The position numbers and the translations under genes are program-made. DNA of 7,127 nt from CAZXEU01 sp964639665 (GTDB taxonomy: Bacteria; Bacteroidota; Rhodothermia; Rhodothermales; Bin80): contig CAZXEU010000201.1 of assembly GCA_964639665.1 (NCBI GenBank), positions 1 to 7,127 of the forward strand, in the 5' to 3' direction. Numbering within the stretch: the first letter of the stretch is position 1; the number at the start of each line of letters is the position of its first letter. Of the stretch, positions 5,581-7,127 are shown in pieces. The notes under the pieces are model-generated. The model worked only from the letters and a program-made list of their open reading frames with translations. It searched no databases and was not told the origin of the DNA.

Positions 5581-7127
5581 AGGGCCGCCGACCGCAACTT
5601 GGACCTTACAGGCCGCCACCGGGGGGCGCCTCTGCCGGAGCCGGCGCGCCGTTCCATACGCCCGAGGGTATTGCGGTCGATCAGGCATACACGCCTGCTC
5701 ACCTGGAAGGAGTCGAGCACCTGGATTACGTGTCCGGGCTGCCACCCTACCTTCGCGGGCCGTATGCCACCATGTATGCAACGCGTCCCTGGACCACTCG
5801 GCAGTATGCAGGCTTCTCTACGGCCGAAGAAACCAACGCGTTCTTTCGGCGGGCGCTGGCATCAGGCCAGAAGGGCCTCTCTGTCGCCTTTGATCTTGCC
5901 ACCCACCGGGGTTACGACTCGGACCATGTGCGCGTAAGCGGCGATGTCGGCAAGACCGGCGTGGCCGTCGACACGGTGGAGGACATGAAGGTCCTGTTCG
6001 AGGGGATTCCGCTGGCGGACATATCTGTCTCCATGACCATGAACGGGGCCGTTATCCCGGTGATGGCCTTCTATGTGGTTGCCGCAGAAGAGCAGGGCCT
6101 AAGCCCGTCCGGCCTTCGTGGCACCATCCAGAATGACATTCTGAAGGAATTCATGGTCCGCAATACCTACATCTACCCTCCGGAAGCCTCGATGCGCATT
6201 GCCGGCGACGTGATGGGCTTCTGCGCGAAGCACATGCCAAGCTTCAACTCAGTCTCGGTCAGCGGATACCACATGCACGAGGCCGGGGCGCCGGCGGACC
6301 TGGAACTCGCCTACGCACTCGGCAATGGCCTGGAATACCTTCGCCGCGGCCTGTCCGTTGGCATTGATGTCGATGTCCTGGCGCGCCGCATGTCGTTTTT
6401 TTTCGGAATCGGCATGCACTTCCTTATGGAAGTGGCCAAGCTGCGTGCCGCGCGCCTGCTCTGGGCAAGGCTCGTATCGGACTTCCGTCCGCGCAATGCG
6501 AGGTCGATGGCGCTGCGCATGCACTGCCAGACCTCCGGCTACAGCCTGACGGCACAGGAGCCGCTCAACAACCTGGTGCGCACCACGACCGAAGCACTGG
6601 CCGCCGTGCTGGGACACACGCAGTCGCTGCACACCAATGCCCTGGACGAAGCCCTGGCGCTGCCGAGCCGATCCTCCGCTCGCCTGGCGCTCGACACGCA
6701 GCTGTTCCTCATGCATGAAACCGATATTGTGCGCTCCATCGACCCGCTCGCCGGCTCCCGCGCCGTCGAAGTGCTGACGGACAGGCTTGCGCGCCGTGCT
6801 TGGTCGCATCTCCGGGAGGTGGAGGAAGCCGGAGGCATGACCGCCGCTATTGAACAGGGAATTCCCAAGATGCGCATTGAAGAGGCTGCGGCTCGCAAGC
6901 AGGCGCGGATCGACAGCGGCAGCGACGTAGTTGTGGGCGTCAACCGCTACCGCAGCGGCAGCGGCCAGGACGTGGAGCTGCTGGAGATCGACGCCCGCAC
7001 CGTACGTGAGCGCCAGGTAGAAAGCCTCGCAAGAATCCGCAGCGAGCGCAGTCCGGCTGCCGTGCGCAGCGCGCGTGTCAGGGCATCAAGCGCGCTGCGC
7101 ACGGCAGCCGTGCGCGCCGCGCGGGCT
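5577..7127 (+). CDS. mutB: Methylmalonyl-CoA mutase large (alpha, catalytic) subunit, 3' end outside window
   Basis: Catalyses the AdoCbl-dependent radical rearrangement between (R)-methylmalonyl-CoA and succinyl-CoA. The frame is open from ATG 5577 to the window end (517 codons). The substrate barrel is complete (about 65-460): RPWTTRQYAGFS (70-81), KGLSVAFDLATHRGYDSD, SVSMTMNGAVIPV, QNDILKEFMVRNTYIYPP (185-202), SVSGYHMHEAGA (227-238), TQSLHTNALDEALALP and PKMRIEEAAARKQARIDSG. Aligning by eye to Propionibacterium MutB with a constant offset of 12, the active-site residues Y89, Q197, R207, Y243, H244 and R283 correspond to Y77, Q185, R195, Y231, H232 and R271, all conserved. The C-terminal B12 domain with DxHxxG must lie beyond base 7127, as the full family length is about 700-740. 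The start is fixed by the ATGA overlap with mutA; no Shine-Dalgarno sits at normal spacing. Odd points: SFFFG instead of the usual SFFWG, and an Ala/Arg-only stretch at the end that coincides with a long inverted repeat. Confidence 0.96.
   Translation, partial: MKGRRPQLGPYRPPPGGASAGAGAPFHTPEGIAVDQAYTPAHLEGVEHLDYVSGLPPYLRGPYATMYATRPWTTRQYAGFSTAEETNAFFRRALASGQKGLSVAFDLATHRGYDSDHVRVSGDVGKTGVAVDTVEDMKVLFEGIPLADISVSMTMNGAVIPVMAFYVVAAEEQGLSPSGLRGTIQNDILKEFMVRNTYIYPPEASMRIAGDVMGFCAKHMPSFNSVSVSGYHMHEAGAPADLELAYALGNGLEYLRRGLSVGIDVDVLARRMSFFFGIGMHFLMEVAKLRAARLLWARLVSDFRPRNARSMALRMHCQTSGYSLTAQEPLNNLVRTTTEALAAVLGHTQSLHTNALDEALALPSRSSARLALDTQLFLMHETDIVRSIDPLAGSRAVEVLTDRLARRAWSHLREVEEAGGMTAAIEQGIPKMRIEEAAARKQARIDSGSDVVVGVNRYRSGSGQDVELLEIDARTVRERQVESLARIRSERSPAAVRSARVRASSALRTAAVRAARA
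7054..7110. repeat. Perfect 21-bp inverted repeat with 15-base loop inside mutB
   Basis: Bases 7054-7074 (starting CGGCTGCCGTGCGC) and 7090-7110 (ending GCGCACGGCAGCCG) are exact reverse complements, separated by 15 bases (7075-7089). Pairing stops on both sides (7053 C against 7111 T; 7075 G against 7089 A). The 6-mer AGCGCG also occurs directly at 7068-7073 and 7089-7094. The first arm is partly repeated directly at 7105-7124, encoding AAVRSAR and then AAVRAAR. The frame stays open throughout. It lies in the linker between the catalytic barrel and the expected B12 domain of mutB, 17 bases from the window end. Confidence 0.9.

Noticed and set aside
6249..6943. Minus-strand frames inside mutB
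   Set aside because: They oppose a region of mutB with full active-site conservation and are shadows of its codon bias.
1..7127. Search by eye for tRNA, rRNA, CRISPR repeats, insertion sequences, toxin-antitoxin pairs or defence genes
   Set aside because: Nothing recognisable was found; the window is almost fully occupied by housekeeping and metabolic genes.

Overview
The window is ordinary chromosomal DNA with high GC (visibly above 60%), densely coding, with no mobile element, CRISPR array, tRNA or rRNA that I can see. The gene content, the Bacteroidota-like SpoU-type RNA methyltransferase, the S1 protein with an N-terminal acidic extension and C-terminal tail, and the near absence of Shine-Dalgarno sequences suggest a GC-rich relative of Bacteroidota, such as the Rhodothermota/Salinibacter branch. 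This placement is an inference from protein style, not a database result.

Layout: the left half is read on the minus strand, in the order cmk (cytidylate kinase), a 139-bp leader, rpsA (ribosomal protein S1), then after only 4 bp the first 59 codons of an aldehyde dehydrogenase of the ALDH7 type, cut by the left window edge. The right half is read on the plus strand: a small SpoU/TrmH-family RNA methyltransferase, a 96-bp gap, mutA (methylmalonyl-CoA mutase small subunit) and mutB (large, catalytic subunit), whose 3' part and B12 domain lie beyond the right edge. mutA and mutB overlap by ATGA. The two halves diverge at about 3310, where the start codons of cmk and the methyltransferase share the same CATG if the longer cmk start is right.

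Function: cmk-rpsA is a widespread housekeeping pair (CMP/dCMP recycling and translation initiation). mutAB forms the AdoCbl-dependent mutase that interconverts succinyl-CoA and methylmalonyl-CoA (propionate, odd-chain and branched-chain carbon metabolism). I found no convincing new biological system. The best items for a second look are a perfect 21-bp inverted repeat inside mutB near the window end, the compact divergent start region, the aldehyde dehydrogenase gene tucked behind rpsA, the long acidic extension of S1, and an Asp-to-His change in the CMP-binding motif of cytidylate kinase.
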